Shown here in pieces: positions 30,961 through 39,347 of a DNA stretch of 42,818 bases (the first letter of the stretch is position 1; every line of letters starts with the position of its first letter). Under the pieces are notes generated by a model that saw only the letters and a list, made by a program, of their open reading frames with translations, was not told the origin of the DNA and did no database searches. Source of the stretch: JANLQX01 sp031418775 (GTDB lineage Bacteria; Actinomycetota; Acidimicrobiia; Acidimicrobiales; JANYDT01); contig JANOJN010000311.1 of NCBI GenBank assembly GCA_031418775.1, positions 1 through 42,818 of the forward strand, in the 5' to 3' direction. A program made the translations under genes and the position numbers.

Positions 30961-32029
30961 TTTCCAACTCCAGCGCATTGGCATCGTGATGGAACCGGAG
31001 CCGGGCAATCAGTGGGAGGTCGAGGGCGTCTTGAACCCCGCCTCAGCACGTGGCCCCGACGGTCGGCTCTACCTGTTCCCACGGCTCGTCGCGAAAGGCA
31101 ACTACTCGCGCATCGGCATAGCACGGGTGCTGTTCGACGCCGCCGGCGACCCGGAGGGTGTCGAGCGCCTCGGCATCGCACTGGAGCCGGAGGCCGACTA
31201 CGAACTCCGTCCCAACGGTTCGGGAGGATGTGAGGATCCCCGCATCACCTACGTCGAACCACTCCGAAGTTACGTCATGACGTACACCGCATATTCGCCG
31301 GTCGGCCCACGGATCGCGATGGCCATCTCAAAGGACCTGTTCCAATGGGAGCGCCTCGGTCTGGTCACCTTCCTTCCACACGAGGGCCTCGAATTCGACG
31401 GCGTGGACAACAAGGACGCAAGTGTCTTCCCGGTCGCAGTTCCGGATCCATCCGGACAAATGTCGATGGCGATCATGCACCGGCCACTCTTCCCTGGCAC
31501 CCGTCCGGAGGAAATGGCCGGCCATCACGCATCGAGCGACGTCGATTTCTCACGCCAAAGCATCTGGATCTCGTACTGCTCGACGGCAATAGCGGACTGC
31601 GCGCCGTCGCACCTCCGCCATTTCGGTTTGCATCACCGCCTGGCCACCCCGGTTGCGCCTTGGGAACAGCTCAAGATCGGCGGCGGGGCTCCGGCCATCC
31701 TCACCCGCCACGGCTGGCTTGTCATCTACCACGGGGTCAGTGAGACGTCCGCGTCCCCAAGCGCCGTACCCAAGCTGCGGTACTCGGCCGGGTTGTTGGT
31801 GCTTTCGGAGGAAGCTCCCGAGGTCGTCCGGTACCGATCGCCGGAACCTGTCCTGGCTCCGGAGTTGTTGCAGGAACGCCAAGGGACTGTTGCCAACGTC
31901 GTGTTCCCTACGGCGATAGACCGGCGCGACGATCTCGGGTCACCGGACCGCTTCGACGTGTACTACGGGATGGCGGACAGTCGGATCGGTGTAGCGAAGC
32001 TCTTGGTGCCGGAGCGCCTGCGGGTCTAG
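30953..32029 (+). CDS. GH130-family glycoside phosphorylase
   Basis: 358 residues from ATG 30953. Five-bladed propeller motifs of GH130 are seen: VLNPASARGPDGRLYLFPRL, GGCEDPRITYVE (the EDPR substrate-binding box), MTYTAYSPVGPRIAMAIS and NKDASVFP, then WLVIYHGV near the end. GH130 enzymes split beta-mannosides with phosphate to give mannose-1-phosphate in the cytoplasm. With the PMM-like HAD protein this gives a two-step route from manno-oligosaccharide to mannose-6-phosphate. The final nine codons and stop are duplicated in tandem just after the gene. Confidence 0.88.
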   Translation: MGDFQLQRIGIVMEPEPGNQWEVEGVLNPASARGPDGRLYLFPRLVAKGNYSRIGIARVLFDAAGDPEGVERLGIALEPEADYELRPNGSGGCEDPRITYVEPLRSYVMTYTAYSPVGPRIAMAISKDLFQWERLGLVTFLPHEGLEFDGVDNKDASVFPVAVPDPSGQMSMAIMHRPLFPGTRPEEMAGHHASSDVDFSRQSIWISYCSTAIADCAPSHLRHFGLHHRLATPVAPWEQLKIGGGAPAILTRHGWLVIYHGVSETSASPSAVPKLRYSAGLLVLSEEAPEVVRYRSPEPVLAPELLQERQGTVANVVFPTAIDRRDDLGSPDRFDVYYGMADSRIGVAKLLVPERLRV

Positions 32030-32056
32030 TTGGTGCCGGAGCGCCTGCGGGTTTAG
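32003..32056 (+). repeat. 27-bp tandem duplication over the GH130 stop codon
   Basis: 32003-32029 (encoding LVPERLRV and TAG) is repeated at 32030-32056 with one C-to-T change. The original gene end is intact, and the second copy is untranslated or serves as leader for the next gene, whose TTG start is 6 bp farther. Confidence 0.9.
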
Positions 32057-32061
32057 TCGGC

Positions 32062-33255
32062 TTGTCGCTGGGGTACACCGAACGCCAGCAGTCGATTGTC
32101 CGCCTGCTCCGGGAAACACTCGTCAAGGGGCTCGTCTTGGCCGCAACTGCCGTCCGTGAAGCACCACCCGAAGCCCTCAGTCCGGAAGCAACCGATCTGT
32201 TCACAGCCCCCTCACGCGGTGACTCCGCGCGAGGCTCGCTACATCGCGCAGACATCGCATTGCAGGACTTTATGGGGTCACTGGATCGACCACATTTCAG
32301 GCGAGCCGACGATTGTCTTCCAGGTGCACCGCCGGGGAACTCCGCCCGTTTGCGTCTCTTTCTGGACCTTGCCGTCAACACGGCGGACGAGCGCGAACTT
32401 GGAGGGGTACTGCAACAAATCGTCGACCGGGCCGCCAATGTGGCTGGAGCGCGCGCCGCGCTGGAGGTCTATGACAGCGACGGGCGGACGGTGACCGCCA
32501 CCTTCCTGAACGGCACCGATGTGGGCGCGCATAGTCCGTGCTGCGATCCGGACGCTCAGTGGCTGTTGAACAACGACATCGTCGGTGAAGCGAAGACTGT
32601 CGTTCCGAGCGGCCGGCCGCTGCGTGACAGTCTCTGGATCCCGATTGAGCGCGACCGCCGGGTCTACGGCCAACTCGTCATTTTCGAAAACCAGAGCGGT
32701 ACCCCCCTGTCCGACGCTGTCGACCAGGTGCTTACGCGAATGCTTGCGTCGTTCGCTGCGTGCGCAATCGAGAGCGCGGAGCGGGTGGCGTCCGAACGGA
32801 ATTGTGCTGAAACCACGGCCGCCAGCTCGGCGGACCAACTCCGTTTGCACACCGGGGAACAACTTCGCGCCGCAGTGACCGCCGCCCAGGACGAAGAGCG
32901 CGCAGACGTCTCCCGAAGACTGAGCGGCGAGGTCGACCACGCCCTCGACTCGTTGCTTCGCGGGTTGCACCGGATCGGCGGTCCGCCCGATTCCTCTCTT
33001 GGAATTTCGGCGAACCGGAACCAGATCGACGAGCTGCGCAGCTTGATCTCTGATGCGCAGTGGAGAACCCGTCGGGTGGCGGTGGAGCTACGCATCCTCG
33101 CCGCCGATGTCGTCCGACCTGATGGATCGGGGGCGCCACGCTCCAGGATTCGTTCTTGTGCCGTAACGGATGAGACGTTCCACGGGCCGGTGCGTAGTTC
33201 GCCACAGCGCGAATCCGGGCCGCTACGGATGGCACGCCGGAATGGCTGTGGCTAG
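32062..33255 (+). CDS. GAF-domain sensor with damaged HisKA_3-like region and no ATPase domain
   Basis: 397 residues from TTG 32062. A helical N-terminus (about 1-90) precedes a GAF domain (about 95-240: RLRLFLDLAVNTADERELGG, ARAALEVYDSDGRTVTATF, WIPIERDRRVYGQLVIF), like DevS/DosT-type sensors. A coiled segment then reads EERADVSRRLSGEVDHALDS, which aligns with the HisKA_3 box ERxRIARDLHDEVGQAL. The phospho-accepting His is Ser, and no HATPase_c domain follows; the tail is Arg/Ser-rich and unlike kinases. It may be a decayed kinase or a GAF regulator without kinase activity. It sits just after the tandem duplication, consistent with rearrangement. Confidence 0.6.
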   Translation: MSLGYTERQQSIVRLLRETLVKGLVLAATAVREAPPEALSPEATDLFTAPSRGDSARGSLHRADIALQDFMGSLDRPHFRRADDCLPGAPPGNSARLRLFLDLAVNTADERELGGVLQQIVDRAANVAGARAALEVYDSDGRTVTATFLNGTDVGAHSPCCDPDAQWLLNNDIVGEAKTVVPSGRPLRDSLWIPIERDRRVYGQLVIFENQSGTPLSDAVDQVLTRMLASFAACAIESAERVASERNCAETTAASSADQLRLHTGEQLRAAVTAAQDEERADVSRRLSGEVDHALDSLLRGLHRIGGPPDSSLGISANRNQIDELRSLISDAQWRTRRVAVELRILAADVVRPDGSGAPRSRIRSCAVTDETFHGPVRSSPQRESGPLRMARRNGCG

Positions 33256-33294
33256 ATGAAGACACACGACTGGATTCGTCCTAGGAGGTTCGCT

Positions 33295-33612
33295 ATGGGG
33301 TCTTGGCATGGAGATTGGGGTGGCTGGATGCTGATGACATTGATGACGGCATTTTTCTGGGGGTTTGTGGTCTGGATCGTGTTGAACGTGGTGCATCGCC
33401 GCCCCAATAGCTTCGGCGAGCCGAATCGGACGCCGAGAGACGTTCCCGACGAGCGTCTCGCACGCGGGGAGATCGACGAGAAGGAGCATCGGCGTTGTCC
33501 GCAGCTGTCATCGGTTGCGCAGCCGGATGGAAAAGGGCGCGTTGTGCTTCACGCTGAGTCCGTGGCAACCCAACTCTGCCGGCTGCGTCCGGTGCCAGGA
33601 GTCTGCACATGA
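33295..33612 (+). CDS. Small SHOCT-type membrane protein, second copy
   Basis: 105 residues from ATG 33295, with a strong AGGAGG at correct spacing. One membrane helix (WMLMTLMTAFFWGFVVWIVL) follows a Trp/Gly-rich start (MGSWHGDWGGW), then PDERLARGEIDEKEHRR, a SHOCT motif. After it the last 35 residues are unlike SHOCT proteins, perhaps through a small indel near 33494. Same design as 15421-15693. It overlaps the LemA gene (ATGA) and so belongs to that operon. Confidence 0.7.
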   Translation: MGSWHGDWGGWMLMTLMTAFFWGFVVWIVLNVVHRRPNSFGEPNRTPRDVPDERLARGEIDEKEHRRCPQLSSVAQPDGKGRVVLHAESVATQLCRLRPVPGVCT

Positions 33613-34229
33613 CCGCGGTTTCTCAACCCGGAATCGGTGGCCGTCCACGTTGGCTGAAACCGGTCGCGATTGTTGCTGGCGTCGTTGTGGTCCTCGGGCT
33701 GCTTTTCGTCGCCCCCTACAACGGCCTGGTGACCAAACGGGCCGACGTGGATCGGTCGTTCGCTGATCTCGACGCCCAACTCCAACGTCGCAACGACCTC
33801 ATCCCCAACCTCGTCAACGCTGTCAAAGGGGCACTGAACCAGGAGCAGGCCGTCTTCGGCGAGCTGGCAAAGGCGCGCCAGGCTTACGCTGGAGCCAAAT
33901 CCGTTGAGGACAAAGCAAACGCAACGAGCCAGATCGATGCCGGCATCGGACGCCTCCTCGTCATTGTCGAGGCCTACCCTGAGCTCCGCAGCAACCAGAA
34001 CATCCGCGACCTGCAAACGCAGCTCGAAGGGACGGAGAACCGCATCGCGCAGTCCCGACGCGACTTCAACGCTTCGGTCACGTCCTACAACGTCGCCATC
34101 CGTCGCTTTCCCCGCAGCCTTATTGCCGGTGTGTTCGGGTTCAATGAACGACCGCTGTTCAAGGCCGCCGCCGGGTCGACCGACAACCCAACTGTTGACC
34201 TGGGCACCTCGCCGACGACACTGAAATGA
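33609..34229 (+). CDS. LemA family protein
   Basis: 206 residues from ATG 33609, overlapping the previous stop. An N-terminal membrane helix (PVAIVAGVVVVLGLLFVAPY) precedes the all-helical LemA domain: DLDAQLQRRNDLIPNLVNAV, LLVIVEAYPELRSNQNIRDL and ENRIAQSRRDFNASVTSYN, with NxAIRRFP and FGFNERPLF at the end. LemA proteins face the cell exterior or periplasm, and their genes commonly lie beside TPM-domain genes, as here. The molecular role is unclear, perhaps envelope stress or protease assistance. Confidence 0.92.
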   Translation: MTAVSQPGIGGRPRWLKPVAIVAGVVVVLGLLFVAPYNGLVTKRADVDRSFADLDAQLQRRNDLIPNLVNAVKGALNQEQAVFGELAKARQAYAGAKSVEDKANATSQIDAGIGRLLVIVEAYPELRSNQNIRDLQTQLEGTENRIAQSRRDFNASVTSYNVAIRRFPRSLIAGVFGFNERPLFKAAAGSTDNPTVDLGTSPTTLK

Positions 34230-35008
34230 CCCGCCGTCTGATCAAGCTTGCTGCCGCCGCAGCCGTACTCATGGCGATCGCGATCCCTGTCGGCGCGGCA
34301 ACGTCGTTTCCGCCGTTCTCGCAACCCGTCGTCGACGCTGCTGGCATCGTCCCAGACGCCACCGAACGACAGATCGACGCCGAACTGCTCGACTACCAGA
34401 CCCGCTCGGGCAACCAGATCGCGGTCGCTGTCGTCAAGACCACCGGGAATCAATCGATTGAGAACTACGCCATCGACCTTGCTCGCTCATGGGGAGTCGG
34501 CCAGAAGGACAAGGACACCGGCATCGTGCTCGTCATCGCCAACAGCGACCGCAAGGTCCGCATCGAGGTTGGACGCGGACTGGAAGGCAACCTCACCGAC
34601 CTGCAGTCCGGCCGCATCATCCGCGAAAGACTCGTACCGCTGCTCAAGCGGGGCGATGTCGGCGGGGCCGTCGTGCAGGGCACACACGCCATCCGCCAAG
34701 AGCTCGGGGACACCCAGGTGGCCGCCTTGCCTCCACCACTCGCACCCGGAAAGGGTCCCGGGAGGGGAATTGGTGGATGGCTGTACCTCGGTTTCTTCCT
34801 CGGCTTCGGCGCACTGGCCGTCTTCGGGAATCGAAGGCGGGGAGGTCCGGGTGGAAGGGGAGGGCTGGGCAACGCCATCGTTTGGGGAGCTGCGCTTTCG
34901 GCACTCAGCGGAATGGGCGGCGGCATGGGGGGTCGGCGAGGCGGAGGCGGTTTCGGAGGCGGCGGGGGCGGCGGTTTCGGGGGAGGCGGTGCGAGCGGTG
35001 ACTGGTAG
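34226..35008 (+). CDS. TPM-domain (YgcG-like) membrane protein
   Basis: 260 residues from ATG 34226, overlapping LemA (ATGA). A signal peptide (ending PVGAATS) leads to the TPM domain: FSQPVVDAAGIVPDATERQI, GNQIAVAVVKTTGNQSIENY, GIVLVIANSDRKVRIEVGRG and HAIRQELG. A membrane helix (WLYLGFFLGFGALAVFG) and a Gly/Arg-rich tail ending in repeated GGGG/F follow, the usual YgcG layout (GGGGFGGGGASGDW). It probably works with LemA at the membrane. It overlaps the next gene by 11 nt. Confidence 0.9.
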   Translation: MTRRLIKLAAAAAVLMAIAIPVGAATSFPPFSQPVVDAAGIVPDATERQIDAELLDYQTRSGNQIAVAVVKTTGNQSIENYAIDLARSWGVGQKDKDTGIVLVIANSDRKVRIEVGRGLEGNLTDLQSGRIIRERLVPLLKRGDVGGAVVQGTHAIRQELGDTQVAALPPPLAPGKGPGRGIGGWLYLGFFLGFGALAVFGNRRRGGPGGRGGLGNAIVWGAALSALSGMGGGMGGRRGGGGFGGGGGGGFGGGGASGDW

Positions 35009-35414
35009 AACGAAGCGCCTCACCCGCCATCAACACCGCCGAATCGTCCGCTCAGTCGAGGACGCCGAGCGAGCCACTGGTCTGCAGTTCTGCGTGTACT
35101 TGGGACCGACCAACGACAACTCTCGCGCCCACGCCGAAGCCCTGTTCGAGACGGCCGGGTTACACACCCGTCCAGCCATCCTTCTGCTCGTCGCGCCGGA
35201 AGCACGACGTGTCGAACTCGTGACCTCCCCTGAAATACGAGAACGGGTGAGCGACGAGACCTGTGCCAGCGCGATTGCCGAAATGACACGCTTCTTCTCG
35301 AGGTCAGACATCGCCGGTGGGATCGTCGCTGGCACCCACATGCTTCAGACCGCTATCGGTACAGCCTCTGCAGGCCCGTCGCTCGCCACGTTCCCCGACA
35401 TCATCGAGGAGTAG
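34998..35414 (+). CDS. Small TPM/DUF5130-like protein
   Basis: 138 residues from GTG 34998, overlapping the TPM gene by 11 nt. No signal or membrane helix. RRIVRSVEDAERATGLQFCV, AILLLVAPEARRVELVTSPE and FFSRSDIAGGIVAGTHML follow the TPM strand-helix order in shortened form, as in DUF5130 proteins of actinobacteria. It closes the SHOCT-LemA-TPM operon and may be the cytoplasmic partner. The function is not known. Confidence 0.65.
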   Translation: MTGRTKRLTRHQHRRIVRSVEDAERATGLQFCVYLGPTNDNSRAHAEALFETAGLHTRPAILLLVAPEARRVELVTSPEIRERVSDETCASAIAEMTRFFSRSDIAGGIVAGTHMLQTAIGTASAGPSLATFPDIIEE

Positions 35415-35511
35415 GGGAACACGAACCGTGTGCTTGTCCGCAACAGCAAGTTTCACCGCAGGGACCGAACTCGCGGCCAACGCGAGTCGAAACGGAACAT
35501 CGAGGAGAAGA

Positions 35512-38016
35512 ATGGACGACCCGCCGAACATGCTGGAGAAGGACCATGGCAAGGTTCGAGAGACCGTGACGGACGCGTCGGAGTGCGAGCCTGGAATTGG
35601 GCGCGGCGTTGCGCCCGAGGTGACCGCAATACTCACTGCACGACGGGATCCCCTCGATGGTGATGAGCTGGCCGCCATCGATGCTTGGTGGCGTGCTGCG
35701 AACTACCTGTCGGTCGGTCAGATCTACCTGCTGGCCAACCCGTTGCTGCGTGATCCTCTGAGCATCGACCACGTCAAACCCCGACTGCTCGGTCACTGGG
35801 GCACGACACCGGGGCTGAACCTCCTCTATGCGCACCTGAATCGCGTCATCCGGGCCCGGGATCTGAATGTGGTGTTCATCGCGGGTCCGGGCCACGGCGG
35901 CCCGGGGCTCGTGGCGAGCACTTACCTCGAAGGCACCTACAGCGAGGTGTACCCCGACATCGGCCGCGACACCGAGGGTCTTGCGCGTCTGTGCAAGCAG
36001 TTCTCGTTCCCCGGTGGCGTCCCGAGCCACGCTGCCCCGGAGACGCCCGGCTCGATTCACGAAGGCGGCGAGCTCGGTTATTCGCTCTCCCACGCGTTCG
36101 GCGCGGCGTTCGACAACCCCGACCTGCTCGTTGCGTGTGTGATCGGCGATGGCGAGGCGGAAACCGGGCCGCTCGCGGCGAGTTGGCATTCGAACAAGTT
36201 TCTCGACCCGGCGACCGACGGCGCCGTGCTGCCCATCCTGCATTTGAATGGCTACAAGATCGCCAACCCGACGGTGCTGTCGCGCCTCGCTCCGGGGGAA
36301 TTGACCAGCCTGCTGCGCGGGTACGGGTGGGAGCCGTACGAGGTTTCGGGCGACGACCCCGATGAGGTGCATCAGCAGCTGGCCGGCACCTTGGACACGG
36401 TGTGTGACTCGATTGCCGCCATCCATGCCGCCGCCCGCACCTCGTGCGTGGGCACGTCCAGTAGCCGGCCGTTGTGGCCGTGCATTGTGCTGCGCACCCC
36501 GAAGGGGTGGACCGGGCCAGAAGTCGTTGACGGGGTTGCGGTCGAGGGCACCTGGCGGGCGCATCAGCTCCCGCTGAGCGTCGACGCACAACACCCCGAG
36601 CACTTGGCGATGCTTGAGACCTGGATGCGCAGCTATCGGCCCGAGGAGTTGTTCGACGCCGACGGCCGGGTCGTCGACGCGGTCGCCGCCCTGGCCCCGG
36701 TGGGCGATCGGCGGATGGGCGCCAACCCGCATGCCAATGGGGGCCGTCTGCTGCGGCCGTTGCGGCTGCCGGACTTCCGCGAGTACGCCGTGGTGCTGGA
36801 GCATCCGGGTGTCGTGGTGGCCGAGTCGACCAGGCCGCTCGGGACGTTGCTGCGCGATGTGTTGTCGGCCAACGCTGACCAGCGGAACTTCCGCATCTTC
36901 GGGCCCGACGAGACAGCGTCGAACCGGCTCGGTGACGTGTTCGAGGCGACCGGCCGGACATGGATGGGCGAACGTTCGGACCAGGATGTTGAGCTGCATC
37001 TATCGCCCGGCGGGCGGGTGATGGAGATCTTGTCGGAGCACACGTGCCAGGGCTGGCTCGAGGGTTACCTGCTCACCGGGCGGCACGGCCTGTTTTCCTG
37101 CTACGAGGCGTTCATCCACATCATTGACTCGATGTTCAACCAGCACGCCAAGTGGCTCAAGGTGTCCAGCGAACTGGAATGGCGGCCGAAGATCGCGTCG
37201 CTCAACTATCTCCTCACTTCGCACGTGTGGCGCCAGGACCACAACGGCTTCAGCCATCAGGACCCGGGTTTCATCGACCACGTGGTCAACAAGAAGGCCG
37301 AGCACGTGCGGGTCTACCTGCCACCCGATGCCAACACCCTGTTGTCGGTCGCGGACCACTGCCTGCGCAGTCGTCAGCAGGTGAACGTGATCGTGGCCGG
37401 CAAGCAGCCTGCGTTGCAGTTCCTCGACATCGACCAGGCCATAGCCCACTGTGCCAAGGGCGTCGGTATCTGGGAGTGGGCCAGCAACGATGCCGGTGTC
37501 GCGCCCGATGTGGTGATGGCCTGCTGCGGCGACGTGCCCACCCTCGAGACCTTGGCCGCGGTCGACATCCTCCGGCGCCACGTGCCGCATCTGCGCATCC
37601 GGGTTGTGAACGTAGTTGACCTGATGGCATTGCAACCGGAGAGCGAGCACCCCCATGGGCTCAGCGACAACCATTTCGACGCGCTGTTCGGTGTCGACCG
37701 GCCGGTGCTGTTCAACTTCCACGGCTACCCATGGCTCATCCACCGTCTCACGTACCGCCGCCACAACCACGATCAACTGCACGTACGCGGCTATATCGAA
37801 GAGGGCACCACCACGACGCCGTTCGACATGTGCGTGCTGAACCGCATCGACCGCTTCCACCTCGTGATGGACGTGATCGACCGGGTCCCAGAAGTCGGCC
37901 CGGCGGGCGCGTACCTGCGAGAACTGATGACCAACGAGCTCGTCCGCCATCGCAGCTACATCCGCTCGGTCGGCCAGGATCTGCCAGACATCCGCAACTG
38001 GAAGTGGGATGCCTGA
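35512..38016 (+). CDS. xfp: Phosphoketolase (xylulose-5-phosphate/fructose-6-phosphate)
   Basis: 834 residues from ATG 35512, with GAGGAGAAG upstream. Signatures run in order: YLSVGQIYLLANPLL, GHWGTTPGLNLLYAHLNR, FIAGPGHGGPGLVASTYLEG, the thiamine-diphosphate motif GDGEAETGPLAASWHSNKFL, HLNGYKIANPT, and the C-terminal HGYPWLIHRLTYRR. Length is normal. The enzyme cleaves xylulose-5-P or fructose-6-P with phosphate to acetyl-phosphate plus glyceraldehyde-3-P or erythrose-4-P. The next gene, acetate kinase, overlaps by 8 nt and would turn acetyl-phosphate into acetate and ATP. Confidence 0.95.
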   Translation: MDDPPNMLEKDHGKVRETVTDASECEPGIGRGVAPEVTAILTARRDPLDGDELAAIDAWWRAANYLSVGQIYLLANPLLRDPLSIDHVKPRLLGHWGTTPGLNLLYAHLNRVIRARDLNVVFIAGPGHGGPGLVASTYLEGTYSEVYPDIGRDTEGLARLCKQFSFPGGVPSHAAPETPGSIHEGGELGYSLSHAFGAAFDNPDLLVACVIGDGEAETGPLAASWHSNKFLDPATDGAVLPILHLNGYKIANPTVLSRLAPGELTSLLRGYGWEPYEVSGDDPDEVHQQLAGTLDTVCDSIAAIHAAARTSCVGTSSSRPLWPCIVLRTPKGWTGPEVVDGVAVEGTWRAHQLPLSVDAQHPEHLAMLETWMRSYRPEELFDADGRVVDAVAALAPVGDRRMGANPHANGGRLLRPLRLPDFREYAVVLEHPGVVVAESTRPLGTLLRDVLSANADQRNFRIFGPDETASNRLGDVFEATGRTWMGERSDQDVELHLSPGGRVMEILSEHTCQGWLEGYLLTGRHGLFSCYEAFIHIIDSMFNQHAKWLKVSSELEWRPKIASLNYLLTSHVWRQDHNGFSHQDPGFIDHVVNKKAEHVRVYLPPDANTLLSVADHCLRSRQQVNVIVAGKQPALQFLDIDQAIAHCAKGVGIWEWASNDAGVAPDVVMACCGDVPTLETLAAVDILRRHVPHLRIRVVNVVDLMALQPESEHPHGLSDNHFDALFGVDRPVLFNFHGYPWLIHRLTYRRHNHDQLHVRGYIEEGTTTTPFDMCVLNRIDRFHLVMDVIDRVPEVGPAGAYLRELMTNELVRHRSYIRSVGQDLPDIRNWKWDA

Positions 38017-39169
38017 CCGGACCGTCGTCGTCATCAATACGGGCTCGACGTCGGTCAAGATCGGGTTGTACGGCTCGGCGGGTTCCACGGCGGTTTCCAA
38101 GGCGGCTTCGATGGCATCGTCGTTGGTCGAACGCTGGAGCGCAGACGCAAGCACCGATGAGCTGGGCCCGGACCGGGTCTCCGGGATCGAACGCCAACTG
38201 CGGGCGGCACCCATCGATCCGGCCACACTCGTTGCCGTCGCCCATCGCATCGTGCATGGTGGGGACCACTTCGACGGCCCTGTGATCGTCGATGCCGCGG
38301 TCGAGGCGGCCATCCGTTCGGTCGCCGACATGGCGCCCCTGCACAACCTCGCCGGGCTCGACGGCATCACCGCAGCGCGGCGAGTCGTCGAGCCTTCGGT
38401 GCCCCAGGTCGCCGTGTTCGACACCACGTTCCATCGCACGATGACAATGGCTGCGGCCGCATACGGCGGACCGTATGAGTGGATTGGGCGGGGCCTGCGC
38501 CGCTATGGATTCCACGGCATCAGCCACGAATGGGCTGCTCATCGTGCCGCCGTCCTACTCGGTCGGCCGCTGACCGAGCTGCGGCTGGTGACCTGTCACT
38601 TGGGTGGCGGATGCTCGGTCGCGGCCATCGACCGCGGTCGCAGCATCGACACCACGATGGGATTCACGCCATTGGACGGGCTGGTGATGGCCACGCGGTC
38701 GGGCTCCGTCGATCCCGGGCTGATCCTGCACCTTTTGCGCACCGGAACCACTGTCGACGCCCTTGAGGATCTCCTGGAGCGCCACGCCGGGCTGTTCGGA
38801 CTCTCTGGCGTGAGTGGCGACCTCCGTTCGGTGACGGCCGCGCGTGACGATGGTGATGAAAGGGCGCGGCTCGCCATCGACGTGTTTGTCCACCGCGTGA
38901 CGGCGGGCGCGGGTGCAATGGCGGCCTCTCTCGGTGGATTCGACGCCCTCGTCTTCACCGGCGGCGTCGGGGAGCACTCGTCCGAGGTGCGGACGCGGGT
39001 GAGCGCCCGGTTTGCGTTCGCCGGTGTGACCCTCGACGAACGAGCCAACGCAACGGCAACCGGCGATGTGGACGTGTCCGCGGCGCAGGCCTCGGCACGG
39101 GTGCTCGTGGTGACGAGCCGTGAGGACCTGGCCATTGCGGCCAATGCCATCAACACTGTCGATCGCTGA
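38009..39169 (+). CDS. ackA: Acetate kinase
   Basis: 386 residues from ATG 38009. Motifs: VVVINTGSTSVKIGLYG (usual NxGSSSxK, first Ser of the triplet is Ser-Thr-Ser here), VAHRIVHGG, AVFDTTFHRTM, RRYGFHGISHEWAAHRAA, TCHLGGGCSVAAIDRGRSID, TMGFTPLDGLVMATRSGS and VFTGGVGEHSSEVRTR. All substrate and ATP sites of the ASKHA fold are present. It makes ATP and acetate from acetyl-phosphate supplied by the phosphoketolase, or the reverse. Coupled overlap means fixed co-expression. Confidence 0.94.
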   Translation: MPDRTVVVINTGSTSVKIGLYGSAGSTAVSKAASMASSLVERWSADASTDELGPDRVSGIERQLRAAPIDPATLVAVAHRIVHGGDHFDGPVIVDAAVEAAIRSVADMAPLHNLAGLDGITAARRVVEPSVPQVAVFDTTFHRTMTMAAAAYGGPYEWIGRGLRRYGFHGISHEWAAHRAAVLLGRPLTELRLVTCHLGGGCSVAAIDRGRSIDTTMGFTPLDGLVMATRSGSVDPGLILHLLRTGTTVDALEDLLERHAGLFGLSGVSGDLRSVTAARDDGDERARLAIDVFVHRVTAGAGAMAASLGGFDALVFTGGVGEHSSEVRTRVSARFAFAGVTLDERANATATGDVDVSAAQASARVLVVTSREDLAIAANAINTVDR

Positions 39170-39347
39170 TCGCAGATATTCAACGACAGCGTGGCGAACA
39201 AGCGAGACGGCCGAACGAGCACTCCGCCGAACCGTACCGTGGTGGTCTGGGCCACCGGGTTCGCCTGTATTGCGAGCTCGGCATCGTCACGGCCGGGGGC
39301 GCTGACATCTTTGTGTGCTCGGACGGAGTTCAGCGCTGGTGCGGAAT

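Noticed and set aside
35401..36999. 532-codon minus-strand frame opposite phosphoketolase
   Set aside because: Antisense shadow of a clearly coding gene.
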